Source: Helianthus annuus
Lineage: Eukaryota > Streptophyta > Magnoliopsida > Asterales > Asteraceae
Assembly (NCBI RefSeq): GCF_002127325.2
Contig: NC_035448.2
Span: forward strand, 116,246,354 to 116,310,353
Reading direction: 5' to 3'
DNA length: 64,000 nucleotides
Shown here: piece by piece, positions 1 through 13,000 of the stretch
How positions within the stretch are numbered: the first letter of the stretch is position 1
Layout of the letters: each line of letters begins with the position of its first letter
Made by a program: the position numbers and the translations under genes
The notes under the pieces: model-generated
The model's input: the letters and a program-made list of their open reading frames with translations, nothing else
Databases searched by the model: none
Told to the model about the DNA's origin: nothing

Positions 1-9
1 TTTTGGGGG

Positions 10-3000
10 TGTGACATGAGGACCATAAGACTGTGTCACTAGGTGATAGTTTGAGTGCCGGAAAGTGCCTAAAACTCATTTTAAGTACAGAATTCTGCAT
101 TTTCAGCAACAATTCAACTTTTAACATACTCGTATTATACAGAGAATTGACTAAATGGTCCTGAACGCTTTCCTAAGTGTTGGAATTAATTTTGTTACAA
201 AAAGATGCATAAAAGACACTATACGGTACAATTTAACACTTTAACGGAACGGTACTTAACCGAACAACCGGACATTACTCGGGACACCAAAATTTTGTCA
301 GAAACATTATTTTATTATTTTTAACTAATAATGGTTCCAAAAATCCCAACACACTATAGAAATATGTCATACACTTACTACTTTAGAAAATACCCTTAAC
401 CTCCTAATTATTTACCCACTAATTATCAAATTTTACAAATTACCCCCCCCTCCCCTATCAAATCTCGGTCATCATCATTACCATATATTCTTGGATTTTA
501 TTTTTTTCCTTAATTGTTGTTGGCCAAGAATCTATGCAATCATTCCTTTAGGATTAGGTAGGGTGGCCATGTGAGTTCCAAGAAATCTTATATCATCACA
601 ACCTTCACAAGTTCCATTCACCTCCCTCAAGCTCACTCTCTCTCTCTCTCCCTCTCGGCTGCATACATCCGCCAACACCACCATCACTTCAACATTCACT
701 CCTTTGATTCATTTTCAAGTCCAAAACAAGTGATAGAAGGAACCTTGTGAAGCTTGGAGCTTGGAGTCTTGAAGAAACATCACCCCTTGCATTCTCACGC
801 CATTTTCATCATCATACCTTGTTCACAAGTTCATCCCTAGCCCATGTGCTAGTTGTAAGTCTTCGATTTAACTCTTGAATCACTTCTACGTTGATTGTTT
901 GAAAGATTATTGTTTGAAGTTTAACACAAGAACATAAAAGAGAATGAACTAGAAAATAGACATAAACTTACATAAAATCTGGTTGGATTAAGTTGGTATA
1001 AGCATGCATGTTGTTTGATCATTGATTTCTCGATAAACCCGTTGTTAGAACAATTGTTGACGCGTTTTAGTAACATTTACACTCTAAAAAGCATGCTGAT
1101 TAGCATTTTCAGCCAACTTCAACTGGCTATAACTGGATCATTATAAATCGAAAAACTGATTTTCTGAAGTCTAAATTATGTATTTTTGAAAATCTGATCA
1201 AATGGCACTGGAATCGTAATCTTTTGAGGTCGTTTACTATTTTTAAAGGTCTGTTTTTAGACAGCAGCTCAAGCTGTGTTTTTACTGCAGAAAAAGTGTG
1301 TTGTATTCGGAGTCATAACATAAAAACTGAGTAGAATTAGCCCATGTAATTTTTACGGTAGATGGTCACTGTTGTCGTGGTGATCCTCCATCTGGAATTT
1401 CGTCAATCAGACTTACAATTAATTTTTAGTGAATTATTCCGTAGACTGCAGTCAGAAAGTGACAAATCTGATTGCAGTCCGGTAAATGATTTTCTATAAA
1501 ATATTGGTAACCAACTGGATGCCAATATTTTTACAAAATAATATCTGGATCGTATAGGACATTTTCTAAAAATTTGAGAATTTTTGGAATGAGTTAACTA
1601 TTTTAATAAAATGCTCGAAAACAGTCCGGTTTTGAACATTAAAGCTGAAACGACATAAGTAGTATTTTGCATGTCTAAATGTCAGGTTGGTTATGTGAGA
1701 ATGACCTAACGGGATATATGTTAAAAAAAATGATATGCTATTTAGCATGGACATCTCCATTTACAAAGGAGACCATGGGGAAATTTTCCGAAAATCCTAA
1801 CACTTAGTAAATATTTTCTAGACAAGTGTTTACTAGTATATTTTAGACTATATTTTTCAAACACAAAACTCGCCATAATTTTTGTAACAAAATACAAGTA
1901 TCGGAGGTTGGTTTTATACATGAAAATGGTTAAATATATATATTCAGAATATATACTTTACACTAAGACACTTGTGTGAATATTTGTTATTTTGTGAAAT
2001 AGTTATATTATTTTAGGGTAAAATAATATAATTTACAAATTTCAATGACAATTACAACTCCAAAATTATACCAAAAATTACAAGGAATAAATATTTAAGT
2101 TACACACTGGTCATTGTGAAACCGAACGCAAAACGTAACTTATGAAATATTCCGGAAGACACCGTTACTATATATTTTTGGTAAATACTATTTTGGAAAT
2201 GAAAGAAGTTAAAATATATTTTCTTAGTATATTAGAATATATATGATTTTGGGAAAATATATATTTTCTGGACGATACATTATTTTTGGGACAAAATGAG
2301 TTATTATATATTTTCTTAAGTGGGACTTGAAAATATATGTGTTTTGGAAATATATATTGGGAGTATATTGACGTATTTTTATTTGGAATAATACACCGGA
2401 ATTCGGCGCCAATACATGGCAAGATATACCAATGCAAGAATACAAATACACAAGTATGAGATACTCCCATCCTTGGGAAGGAAATGCGAATAACACTAGT
2501 TGAGAAGTATTATTACAAATATATTAAAAACACTTTAAAAACGTAACTCAAAGGCACTAGTCAATACTAAGACAAGACACGACCCGCTCGTCTAACAGAC
2601 CATAGTATGCATGTAGGTAGTCATGCGTTCTAGAGGAAGCTTCGAGTTACGAGCATGGAAGACGCAATACTGTGAGTTCATGTCCCCCTTTTCTCTTAAC
2701 TGTTTTCAGTTTTATACTTCGGGGGTGAAATACATGTTACAATTATTACAGACATTTTATACATGGTATGGTTAGCTTAAGGAGGGTTTACTACTTAGAT
2801 CATGTGAGTGGTGGGTATGACACTTAAGGCCATTAATCCTCGTCATAGGACCGAGGGACATGAGTGATAGATCTATTCGGGTGTAGCGAGCCCCACTCCT
2901 GAGTCCGCTGAGTGGACCATGAGGTGACTATGTCTTCCCGACAAAGTTTGCTAGGTTTGAGTCTTCCTGCATCACGTCACATATATCAATGGCCTTGCAA

Positions 3001-3453
3001 ACCATTGGTGATCTCTTTTTCCTTATTGCTACATACCAGGGACTTTTATATATACAAGACATATTTCAAAGGTTTATACTCACAGACATACACATGAACT
3101 CGCTCAACTTTTTGTTGATTTTTCAAACTACATGTATTTCAGGGAATTTATAAGTGGATCTGGCGGGCATTGGAAGTTTTTAAGCTGCGTTAAGAATAAA
3201 GCTGTCATCCATGGTCTTTGATTTGGTTAAATGTGTCTTATTCCTGGATGAGACACGTTATCCAAACCTTGGTGTTATTAAATATCTTTTGACGAGTCCT
3301 TAATGAACTCATAAACAATTTGTACGGTTTGTAAAACTTGAATTCGGAGTCTGCATTGTTGTAATGTTTTAAACTTATTTAATGGATGACAAATCTATGG
3401 TTTATCATATAGTTATTTGTTGTGGTTGAATGCAATGATATCATATGGTTATT
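10..3453 (+). mobile_element. LTR-like fragment of an older gypsy element (H)
   Basis: The segment opens with TGTGACATGAGG directly after a G-rich run (TTTTGGGGG, 1-9), which looks like a polypurine tract followed by the start of a 3' LTR. It has no coding ORF of note. A CT-rich stretch at about 637-655 followed by CA-rich sequence resembles a transcribed leader. The part from about 2640 to 3420 is styled like the 3' part of the long LTRs of Tekay-type elements. The expected LTR end (...TGTGACA plus primer site) is absent because element E begins at 3454, and it is not found on the far side of E either. The LTR identity is inferred from the PPT-TG start and general style; no second copy is in the window. 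Confidence 0.42.
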
Positions 3454-4483
3454 TGTAACACCCCGTGTTTCCGAATGTCAAAGTCAAAGTCAAAGTCAAA
3501 GTCAAAGTCAAGTTTGACTTCTTTGACTGTAATTAGTCTATTCTATGTTTTATTTGTATTATGTGGAGTAAGTGTTGTTAATCAGAGAAATCGAAGTAAT
3601 CGAATGTTTAATCGACGCGGAACGATTTACGACTGTGAATAGTAGGAAGTAACAATGCGATAAAGTTAATCAATCAATAATCAAGCTAATCGAACAACCA
3701 ATCGAACTCGAAACTCGAACTATGCGAATTTGGTGTCATATTACGTGTGTGTGTGTGCCTTATGTGTTACCTGTGCGTGTTTACTTTATGTCTTGTGTGG
3801 TAATCAATTGAATCAAAACTCGAAACTCAATCGAATGCAATCGAAATCGAGTCATGATAGTTAGTGGAGAAGAGATTATGCGAGATACAGATGCTTATAT
3901 GTAGATATAGTGGTTGGGATTAAAAGTAATTTGAATAGGAAACTCTATCGTACTCGTATCGTCTTCAATCGAAATCGAAATATCAGAAATCGTCGCACCG
4001 AACGCTCAACACAGGCTATTGATCGATCAGGCTGTCAGCCGATCGAACAGACTAGCCGATCGGACGGACTGTCCGATCGAGCAGGCCGTTCGATCGGGAA
4101 GCCTGGCCGATTGGCCAGCCCTTTCCTCTTTTGGAAGCCTATAAATAGGCCTGTCATTGTCATTCTTTCCACTTTTGGAAACCCTCTGACCGACCAGCTC
4201 GTGCTCTTCACTATTTCTCAGATTTCTCTCAATCCCAGTAAGATTTCATCCTAAATCTTGTACTTTCTTGATCAATACACACTCCTACACCTTTCTATCT
4301 TTCGAATCTTGATTTCTAACCGTGAAATCATCAAGATCTAAGCATTCTAGGATGATGTCATCATGGTGTTCTTCAAGAGCTTCATGTTTTGGCCTCAATC
4401 CACCAAGAATCACTTGGATATAGCCGATTTCCACATAAAAACACTAAGATCTACCACAGATCTGAACATTTACATGGCATGAA
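3454..4483 (+). repeat. E 5' LTR, first part
   Basis: This part matches 38406-39275 except for scattered substitutions and indels. Near its start it carries a short tandem run of the hexamer GTCAAA (about 3476-3510), longer here than in the 3' LTR. From about 4015 to 4110 it holds a cluster of GATCGAAC/CGATCGG words upstream of a TATA box. The last five bases (ATGAA, 4479-4483) are the left target duplication of element A; the right copy is GTGAA (30797-30801), and the uninterrupted 3' LTR reads GTGAA. Confidence 0.86.
4139..4148 (+). promoter_or_regulatory. TATA box of E 5' LTR
   Basis: CTATAAATAG lies about 690 bp into the LTR, just downstream of the GATCGAAC-rich cluster. It is a good plant TATA box and probably marks the U3/R border. 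The whole box is missing from the 3' LTR, which has a deletion of about 160 bp here. Confidence 0.6.
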
Positions 4484-4874
4484 TGTAAGGGTATAAACTA
4501 GTATAGGTTTGCGTCTTGTAAGGGTATAAACTAGTATAGGTTTGCGTTTGTCTTGGATTACTATAGTTGTTTTGGGTTTGAACTATGTAGTGGGCTCGTT
4601 TGGTTGTTTTGATGTCTCTGGGGTATGGGCTTGGCCCAATGTAAAAGGATCTCCTATGCATGTATAAATAGGGGAGTCCTTAGTCATTTTGTTGGTTGTT
4701 GATTCACTAGCAAACTTTGTGCCCTTTGTGCGTTTTGAGTACCAGACGATTCTAGGAATCGTGTGCTCTTGTTCTTGAATCAATATACTTTGTGTTTCAA
4801 TCTTCGACATCTTACTTGTATTTCCGCTACTTGTTAGGTGTTTGATATTCGATTGTATTGTTCCTGGACTTACA
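4484..4874 (+). repeat. A 5' LTR
   Basis: It is 391 bp against 358 bp for the 3' copy. The whole difference is a tandem duplication of the first 33 bp of the LTR (4484-4516 and 4517-4549). A TATA box is at 4661-4670. The LTR ends CTTACA immediately before the primer site. Differences from the 3' LTR outside the duplication are few. Confidence 0.88.
4661..4670 (+). promoter_or_regulatory. TATA box of A 5' LTR
   Basis: TGTATAAATA followed by GGGGAG lies in a context conserved with the 3' LTR copy (about 30582-30591). It is the likely start region of the genomic transcript. Confidence 0.65.
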
Positions 4875-4876
4875 AT

Positions 4877-4888
4877 TGGTATCAGAGC
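4877..4888 (+). other. Primer binding site of A (tRNA-iMet)
   Basis: TGGTATCAGAGC lies two bases after the 5' LTR end and is complementary to the 3' end of plant initiator methionine tRNA, the usual minus-strand primer of plant copia and gypsy elements. Confidence 0.9.
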
Positions 4889-6172
4889 TTAAGTAGTCTC
4901 AGAAGGCTCGGTTGGATCGGATATCTTGAAGATTGAAGGCTGTTTTGCTGCTGATTGTGATCCAGATCGACAAGAAAGGTCCGTTTTTCAGGGTTATCTT
5001 GATTTTATTTCACAGGTTTGTTTTTGTCGACTGTTGGTTGGGTCATTGGGTTTTCGAATTGTCCAATTTTCTTGCTGAAAATCTGCTTATTTGCTTCTGA
5101 ATATCGACCCAAGTTATAGCACAAACTCTGATTTTAAAGTTAACTATTCTGTCGGTTCAAAATCAAACTTAGACAATCGTGAAACAAAAAGGGCTGTTTT
5201 AATCTGAAAAATCGATCTGGTTTGGGTTAAACTATTGTGAAAATTAATTGATTTAGATCTCAAAATTGAACTTCGATTATTGAATTTTAGATTAAATTTT
5301 AGTTTGCTGAAATTGAAAGACTTCTTTAGTATATCCATAAATTTTGACTAAAAGTTTTGTTAAAGAGTTTGAAAATTCTGGGTATTTGTGCTTCGTATTC
5401 ATCAACTATTCATCAAAATTCTTGAGGATTTTTGGGTTTGATCTTTTTTTGTGCAAGTTGACCGTGTTTGTAGATAGTTTGGAAAGTTGTTGCAGGAAAT
5501 ATAAAAAAGATTCAAAATCAAATTCAGCAGATCTTTCGGGATTTTAGTTTGAAAAATTGGGAATATTATCTTTCCAAAAATTTAGCTTGTGCGACTGAAG
5601 AGCTTGTACGATTGATGTTTTGGGCCTTTAAAGCACTGAGGCCCAACAATACTTCTTGTGCGATCAGCTTTGGGTTGTGCGATTGAAATTTTTTGGGCTA
5701 TTAAGGACTCAAGCCCAACATTTAACTCTTGTGTGATTGAAGACTTCTTGTGCGATTGAGAAGATCTTGTACGCTTCCCTGTTTGTTTTTGAACTGGTAC
5801 TAGTGACCTTGTGCAACTGGAATTCTTGTGCGACGTAAAAGGATCATTTTAAAGGGAGGTCATTTTGACTTGTGCGTTTGGCAAAAGGCTCATCTCGAAG
5901 AAGTATTGTGCGACTCCCTTGTGCGATCCATATTGTGCGATTGGACAAAGGCTCATTTGAAGGGATTCTTGTGCGATTCATCTTGTGCGACCGAGATTAA
6001 ACCTGTTCACATGGACTGGACTGTTTGAACTCGTGAATTGTTTAGATTGAATTTTGAATTGTTTGTGAACCAACTGAATTATTGTTTGAACTGTACTGTA
6101 ATCATTAGTAATATTCATTTGATCCTTACATTTATTATTACGTGTTACTCATACATTCAACTGTTTTTTTCA
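4889..6172 (+). other. A pre-gag leader with TTGTGCGA word array
   Basis: This is noncoding sequence of about 1.3 kb between the primer site and gag. From about 5588 to 6000 it contains roughly 15 copies (by eye) of CTTGTGCGATTG and close variants at irregular spacing. The same word recurs in the proposed env intron of the same element (15290-15590). The end (about 6120-6175) is T-rich and finishes TTTTTTTCAG, which looks like a 3' splice site just before the gag homology. A donor could be the AAG/GTCC at about 4976, but that is weak. Confidence 0.6.
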
Positions 6173-7591
6173 GAAATAGCTCAAACTAATCAATTGGGAT
6201 TGACTGAAATTGCTGCTATTAACCAGGACCTAGATAACATCATTGGAACTAACAATAGGGTTCCCAGGCTCATTTCTGGGGGATCCTTTTCAGAATGGAA
6301 GTTCAGGTTCATTCAGTATATGAGGATCAAGGATCCAAAGGCGTGGAGGTCTATCTGCAACGGACCTACTGCAATCACCTATGTTGTGAACGATGCTGAT
6401 GGAACAACTGCTCCTAAGCCCGAGTCTGCGTTTACTGATGAGGAACGTGAAAAACGTGATAATGACGACAAAGCTCTTGCAATGCTGCACTCTGCTCTTG
6501 CACCAGAAGTAAGCATTGGAGTTCGTGACTGTACATCTGGTAAGGAAATGTGGGATGCTTTGCTGGCCATCTATGAGGGAAATGAAGAAATGAAAGAAAG
6601 TCGAAGAGAAATGCTTACCCAAAGGTTTAACTTGTTCAATCACTTCCCAGGGGAAACATTAGAAAATCAAAACCAGAGATTTGTTGCCTTAGTCAGTGAT
6701 ATGAAAACTCATGATATCAGCCTTGAAAAAAATGTCATTAACAAGAAATTGCTCAATGCTCTTCCAAGAAATTGGGATACAAATGTGACTCTCATCAAAA
6801 GGACCAGAGACTTAGCTAGAATCACTCTCTCTGAGCTGATTTCTTTGCTAAAGTCCTATGAAATGGATGACAAACAAAGGCTCTATAACCATGCTGCAAG
6901 TTACAACAACGCAGGTGTGTTGGCCAATAGCGCCTTGATGTCTCAGCAAGGAATGAGTTCACTTACAGGGCCTTCTACTATGCCTCTTCCAGTTAATCTT
7001 GGAACGTATGTTAACCAATCTGGCTACTTTCCCGCTGCTACTCAACATGTTAACCAAACTTCGTCTGCTGCTCAATCCACTAATCCATCTGCTCTCACAC
7101 CCACATAGTTCCTTTCAAACATTACCACTGCTTTTGCTGCGACAAACTCCTCAGTTACTACATCAAAGGATTTAGAACAAGCTATGGCCTTCATGACGGG
7201 GGTCATGAACTGTTATCATGCCTTTATTGCTGGAAGAGTAAAGAACAACATTGACTCTGCTGAACTGTTGGAAGTTCATCCTGATGATGTTGAAGATATG
7301 GATATTACTTGGCAAATAGCCATGGCAGTGTTTCGTGCCAGAAACTTCGTGATGAAAACTGGAAAGGGTATTTGGGACAAGATTGATGGTGAGATTGGCT
7401 GAAATAAGGCAAAGCTTCGGTGTTACAACTGCCATGAGCCTGGGCATTATGCTAGAGAGTGCAAACAGCCAAAGAGGGAAAGAACTGATCCAAATGTCAC
7501 TGTCACTGTTAGTTCAGCAGCTCGACCAGCTCCAAATGTTGTTTCAACTTCAAACATTACTGTCACTCGTCCCACTCAAAGTTCAGCCTAA
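6173..7591 (+). pseudogene. gag: A gag, N-terminal part (copia Gag with CCHC knuckle), broken
   Basis: One reading frame is interrupted by stops at 7106-7108, 7400-7402 and 7589-7591. From about 6280 it encodes a UBN2-type copia Gag domain (SGGSFSEWKFRF, then the WDAL and LTQRFN blocks). A CCHC zinc knuckle (CYNCHEPGHYAREC) follows at about 7420-7465. Gag forms the particle and the knuckle binds the element RNA. No convincing ATG is seen at the start of the homology: the open frame reaches back to 6038, but those 45 codons are AT-rich leader translation, so the start codon is either lost or lies in an upstream exon. Confidence 0.8.
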
Positions 7592-10037
7592 AACACTGTT
7601 GCTAGAACTCAAGTTGCTGAACCAATTGGAGCTACTGGAAATGCATTGGTGATTCAGGAAGGAGGGGGTTTCGACTGGAGTCAACAGATGAACGATCTGC
7701 AGATTACCACAGACACCTTGTACCAACAGAATCAAGCTCTTGTGGCAGAAGTGAAAGAAGATGCTGATTCGGCTGCTGAAGATGCCGAGGAAATGATTTA
7801 TCATGCTCTCATGGCTCAAATGAATGACTACACTCCTTCGGAGGCTGAGGTATGTATAGATGATGTTTGTTGTACTGAAAAATGTAGAAAGAAAGTAAAA
7901 GGTTTTAAGGATCAGGCTCAATCGCTTTCTATGCAACTTCAACTTACCAAATCCAGTACCTACGAAGTTAAAAGAAACTGGATGGGTATAAGGAAATGGT
8001 AGAGGCTCAAAAACGTGACATTCGACAGTTGCATAGTGATCTAAGCGAAGTAAAATGTCGATATCTCCACTTCAAGGAGCTATCTGAAAAATTAACTGTT
8101 GAATTAAACAACTTAAAGTCGACTTTCGAAAATACTGAATTTAATTTCAAAAAATTTGATGTTTTAAGTGAAAAGGTCGAGAAAATGATAAATCAACAGT
8201 TAAAGTATAGCAAAAAGGAAATGAGGAATAAGGGGTTGGGTTTTGTGTCTATACCCCCACCCAACAACCATAACTATTCCTCAATTCCTATGACTGAAGA
8301 GGAGATAGACAATTTTCCTAATATGGAATATGGAAAACCAGAAAATAGAAAGTCTGAACCTGTCAAGCCTCGAAAAATAAAAATCACCAGGCCTGGTAAT
8401 ACTGAAATCATTTTAGAGAAACAGGCCTACAATCAAACGTTTGTTAAGTCAGAAAATGTTTTAAATCACACTGAAACTTTGAATTTTGAGAACAACGCAA
8501 GTGTTGATAAGCATTTTCAAGTGTTGAAAGAAGAGGAATCATGTGACTCTAAGCAACTTTTTGAAAAAAAATGTGTCACAACAGAGTCTGAAACAAAAGA
8601 ATCAAGTGTTAACGTAGATAACATCGAGTTTGCTATGTTGAGAGGTTTAACTGAGTTTGTGAGAGAATTTAACAAGAGCAAACAAGCTAGATCTGCCTCG
8701 TCACTTGAAGCATCTTGCGATACTTCGGAAACATCCACTTCTGAGAAATCAAAAATGGGCGAATCAATTAGTGTCAATAGTGTTTCACTTAAGGAAACAG
8801 AAGAATCTCATACTGAATCAATAGCTTCAGTTGATTCAACTAGTGATTCCCATGAAAAGACTGACTGTGACAATTCAGAGCCAATTGCTTCATTAGAATC
8901 AACAAATGAATCATCTGAAACTGTTGACTCAGATTCGATCAAAGAAGAATCAGAAACAACTGCAGGAGCATCTGTTGAGTTGAATGGTAAAGCAACCACA
9001 TAAGCCTCTGCTGAATGTTCAAAAGAAAACGATTCTGATTCTTCAGAACCAATTGGGTCACAAGAAGCTGAGAGCAATTCTGCAGCATCAAGTGACCCTG
9101 TTTATGAGAAAATCAATGATACTAACCCTGTTGCTTCAAATGCAGACCAGTAGTTGAAGATTGGGTGGATGAAGATGATGGGGATGACGCTGTTTTGAAA
9201 AATAAAATTCAGAAAAACAATTCTTTAATTTCTGAAAAGTCAAACAATATTTCAATTTCTTCTGATGCCTTGAATTGTGTGGGCTCTGTTTTTAAGAGCG
9301 ATGAATGTTCTGACATTTATTTTGGTTCTATCTGTGTGGATTTGAATTCAGTTGTTTTGCCTAATAAAGTTGATAAATCTAAAAATCTTTTGGTAAAACA
9401 AACTGAAGGAGGAAATGAAGCTAAATATGTTCCTCCAAAATCAACATTCAACAAACAAACTAAGTGTCACTCCATTTCTAAGGACAAATCTAAACATGTC
9501 TCGTTTGCATCTCAGGAACCACACAAGCCCCCAGGTTCTGCAAAGTCTGATGGATATCAAGCAAAACCACATGTGAAGCGACAAATTTGTTACACGTGTG
9601 GAATTGCTGGACATATTGCAAGAAATTGTCAGCATCGTCCTGATAAATGAAAAGGGGGAGAGCATCAGAAGGCTCCAAAAGGAAATGTCAAGCATCCAAA
9701 ACAGGATAAGACTTCAAAATCTAAACCTGTTAGGAAGCTGAATTCCAAAATGAAGCCTTCTGATGGAGATTGGAACAAAGCTAAACAAATGAAAATGAAA
9801 TCAAATAATTGCATTCCAAACTCAAACTATATTTCGTCTAGAACATCCAAGAAATTGGAAAGTTTCAGGCAAGTTTGGAAACCTAAGAATAATGTTCCAA
9901 ACAACTCTCCTAAATCATCGTGCATCAATGATAAACCTATCTACTCTAAAGAAAAGTTGATTTGGATGCAAGTAACGTATGTTAATGCACAGGGTGTACC
10001 CACCACATCTATGGCTTGGGTACCAAAGTCTAACTAA
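7592..10037 (+). pseudogene. A gag C-terminal extension with second CCHC knuckle, broken
   Basis: This continues the gag frame through a long polar, Ser/Glu/Asp/Lys-rich and probably coiled-coil region. Frameshifts lie near 7970-7985 and 9145, with stops at 9001-9003 and 9648-9650. A second, well-formed CCHC knuckle (CYTCGIAGHIARNC) is at about 9589-9630. The frame ends in AWVPKSN then TAA (10035-10037), which may be the native gag end, since element G ends its equivalent region with a similar AWVLKTN plus stop. Element B has the same layout of two distant knuckles with a long polar stretch between them. Confidence 0.72.
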
Positions 10038-10048
10038 ACCCGCGTAAT

Positions 10049-13000
10049 GTGCAGGAACGGCTATGGAGGGCTGTCATTCGACTTTGGGTCATTGACAGTG
10101 GTTGTTCCAGATATATGACTGGCGATATATCTCAACTTTCCGATCTTGAAGAATTTAATGGAGGATATGTTGCGTTTGCGGGTGGCGAGAAAGGAAAGAT
10201 CACACAAAGAGGCACAGTCAAGAATGGTGATCTCTGTTTCAAAGATGTCAACTACGTTCCTGAGTTGAAGCATAGTTTACTAAGTGTTGCTCAAATATGC
10301 GACAACGGTTACTCAACTCATTTCACTGATAAACACTGTCTTATTCTGAAACCAGGAATGGTCATTCCTGATGAATGGATTTTATTGAAATCTGAATGAA
10401 AAGGCAACGCTTATGTCATTGACATTAATAAACCTCCCACTGAAGGTGTTGCTTGTTTGTTTACCTAAATCTCTGAGCACAATGCTATGTTGTGGCATCG
10501 TCGTTTGGGACATTCTAATGTGAAAAATCTAAACCGTCTTGCAAAAATGGGGTTGGTAAGGGGTCTACCTGTAAACGACTTCCTAACTTTTGAAAAATGT
10601 GTTTCTTGTGCAAAGGGTAAACAGCATCGAAAACCACACTTTCCCAAAACTGTAAACACTATTAACAGTGTAATGCAACTTCTTCACATGGATCTCTTTG
10701 GTCCAGTGAATGTGCTCAGTCTATCTGGAAAGTCTTACTATCTTGTAATTACTGATGATTACCACGTTTTACTTGGGTTTTCTTCTTAGTTAACAAAAGT
10801 GAGTCTGCAGAATTAGTCAAGAGATTCATAATCTTTATGGAGAATTAGACTGACAACAAAGTGAAAGGGATTCGAAGCGACAATGGAACCGAATTCAAGA
10901 ATGCTGAGTTGAATTTCTTTTGTGCTGAAAGGGGAATCGCTCGACAGTACAGTGCTGCTAGAACTCCTCAGCAAAATGGAGTTGCTGAAAGAAGGAATAG
11001 AACTCTGATAGAAGCAGCTCGAACTATGCTTTGTGATTCGAAACTTCCAGTTTTCTTCTGGGAAGAGGCCATTAACACTGCGTGCTACGTTTAAAACAAA
11101 GTTGTTATCAACAAAGCGCGAATGAAGACGCCTCGTGAAGTGATGTTTGGCGAGAAACCATACGTGGGACACTTTAGAGCTTTCGATTGTCCGTGTACTC
11201 TACTGCACCTGGAATCTATACCAAAATTTGACGCTAGGGGAGATGAATGCTATTTCATTGGATATGCTGGGAAGGCTGCTCACGAAAATAAGACGGCATA
11301 CAGAGTGTATAACAAGAGGACTAGACAAATCATTGAGTCTTATGATGTGCGGTGGCTCGAAGAAAATCAGACAGATGCTGGAAATGGGCCATTTACTCTT
11401 TATAATTATGCTTATTTATTTAAATCGTTTGATATTCTTGATGATCCTCCTGTTGGTCATGCAGGTATTTCTGGTACAACTAACGCTGCTTCTCGACCCT
11501 CAATTATTCCACATAATGCTGAAGAAGAGGGGGATGTTGTATTTGAGGGGGATTCTACAGCTGTGGGGGATCACACACCTGCAGTCTCATCTACAACATC
11601 CCCCCCTGAGATTCAAGTGGCTCCGAACTATACCGACACTCTTAATGCTGGAGGGGAGGAGTTGGACTCATTTGATGAGGAGGACGCTCCCATGGATCAA
11701 AATGACTTGTTTGATGGTCCCATTCCTGAAGAGTTTGTCGCAAATGGTACAGAAGAGGAGCAAGTTTCTGACCAAACTGAGTCAGTAGCAGTTGATCATT
11801 TAACGAATGTATCTTCAACTGGAACTGCACCAGAAGTTGCTATTCCTGCTAGTGTCCAGCGTGATCATCCCATTGAAAATGTGATTGGACCAGTCGAGGC
11901 GGGAGTTTTGACTAGGAGTCAGTCGGGAATTATCAACAATTGTTTGTTTTCATGTTTCATCTCTCAAATCGAGCCAAAGACTACTGATGCGGCTCTTTTG
12001 GAACCTAGCTGGGTAGACGCGATGCAAGATGAGTTGAATCAATTTGAGAAACTGAAAGTATGGAAGTTGGTTGCTTTACCTGCTGGAAAGAAGTCACTCG
12101 GAACTAGATGGGTTTATCGAAATAAGAGAGATGACAGCGGAGTGATTGTCAGAAACAAAGCAAGACTGGTTGTCCAAGGGTTTAGACAGATAGAAGGCCT
12201 TAACTATGATGAAGTGTATGCTCCAGTAGCTCGACTGGAGGCGATCAGAATTTTTCTGGCATATGCGTCCTTCATGGGATTCAAGGTCTACCAAATGGAT
12301 GTCAAGACGGCGTTTCTCTACGGCAAAGTAAAGGAAGAAATATATGTTAAACAGCCACCGGGCTTTGTGAACAACCAGAGTCCTGTCCTGGTCATGTGTA
12401 TAGGCTTGATAAGGCTTTGTATGGGTTACACCAGGCTCCTCGCGCTTGGTATGCTACTCTGACAGAGCATCTGCTCGCTCATGGTTACACTCGAGGCGTG
12501 TTTGATCAGACATTGTTCATTAGAAAAGTGGGAGAGGATCAAATCTTGGTGCAGATCTATGTGGACGACATCATCTTCAGATCCACTAGTGATGCGTTGT
12601 GCAAGGAGTTTGAAGAAGTTATGAAGAAGCAATTTGAAATGAGTGCGTTAGGAGAAATGAATTTCTTTCTGGGTCTGCAGATTCGGCAAGATTCCAAAGG
12701 AATTCTCATCCATCAAGGAAAATATGTCGATGATATTCTTGCAAAATTCAAACTTCAAGATGTCAACCCTGCAAACACTCCTATAGCAGAAAGACCAATA
12801 CTGACAGAAGATACTGAAGGGGAAGTCGTTGATGCTACACTGTACCGGTCGATGATTGGCTCGTTGATGTATTTGACAGCTAGTAGACCAGATGTCATGT
12901 TTGCTGTGTGTTAGTGTGCTCGCTATCAGGCTGCTCCTAAACTTTCTCATTTAAAAGTTGTTCAGAGAATCTTTCGATATCTTAAGGGCAGGCCTCCGCT

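Noticed and set aside
3910..4254. 114-codon ORF rich in Arg/Ser
   Set aside because: A translation of the GATCGAAC word array in the E LTR; the 3' LTR version is interrupted by a deletion.
4583..4810. Antisense ORF in the A LTR (also at 30538-30732)
   Set aside because: It is duplicated because the LTR is; it runs against the TATA-driven transcript and has no known similarity.
4877..4888. Possible tRNA gene fragments at the TGGTATCAGAGC sites
   Set aside because: Each is only 12 bases, immediately after an LTR; these are primer binding sites, not tRNA genes.
6038..6172. First 45 codons of the open frame ahead of A gag
   Set aside because: Hydrophobic translation of T-rich leader ending in TTTTTTTCAG; no counterpart in B gag, whose ATG is at the homology start.
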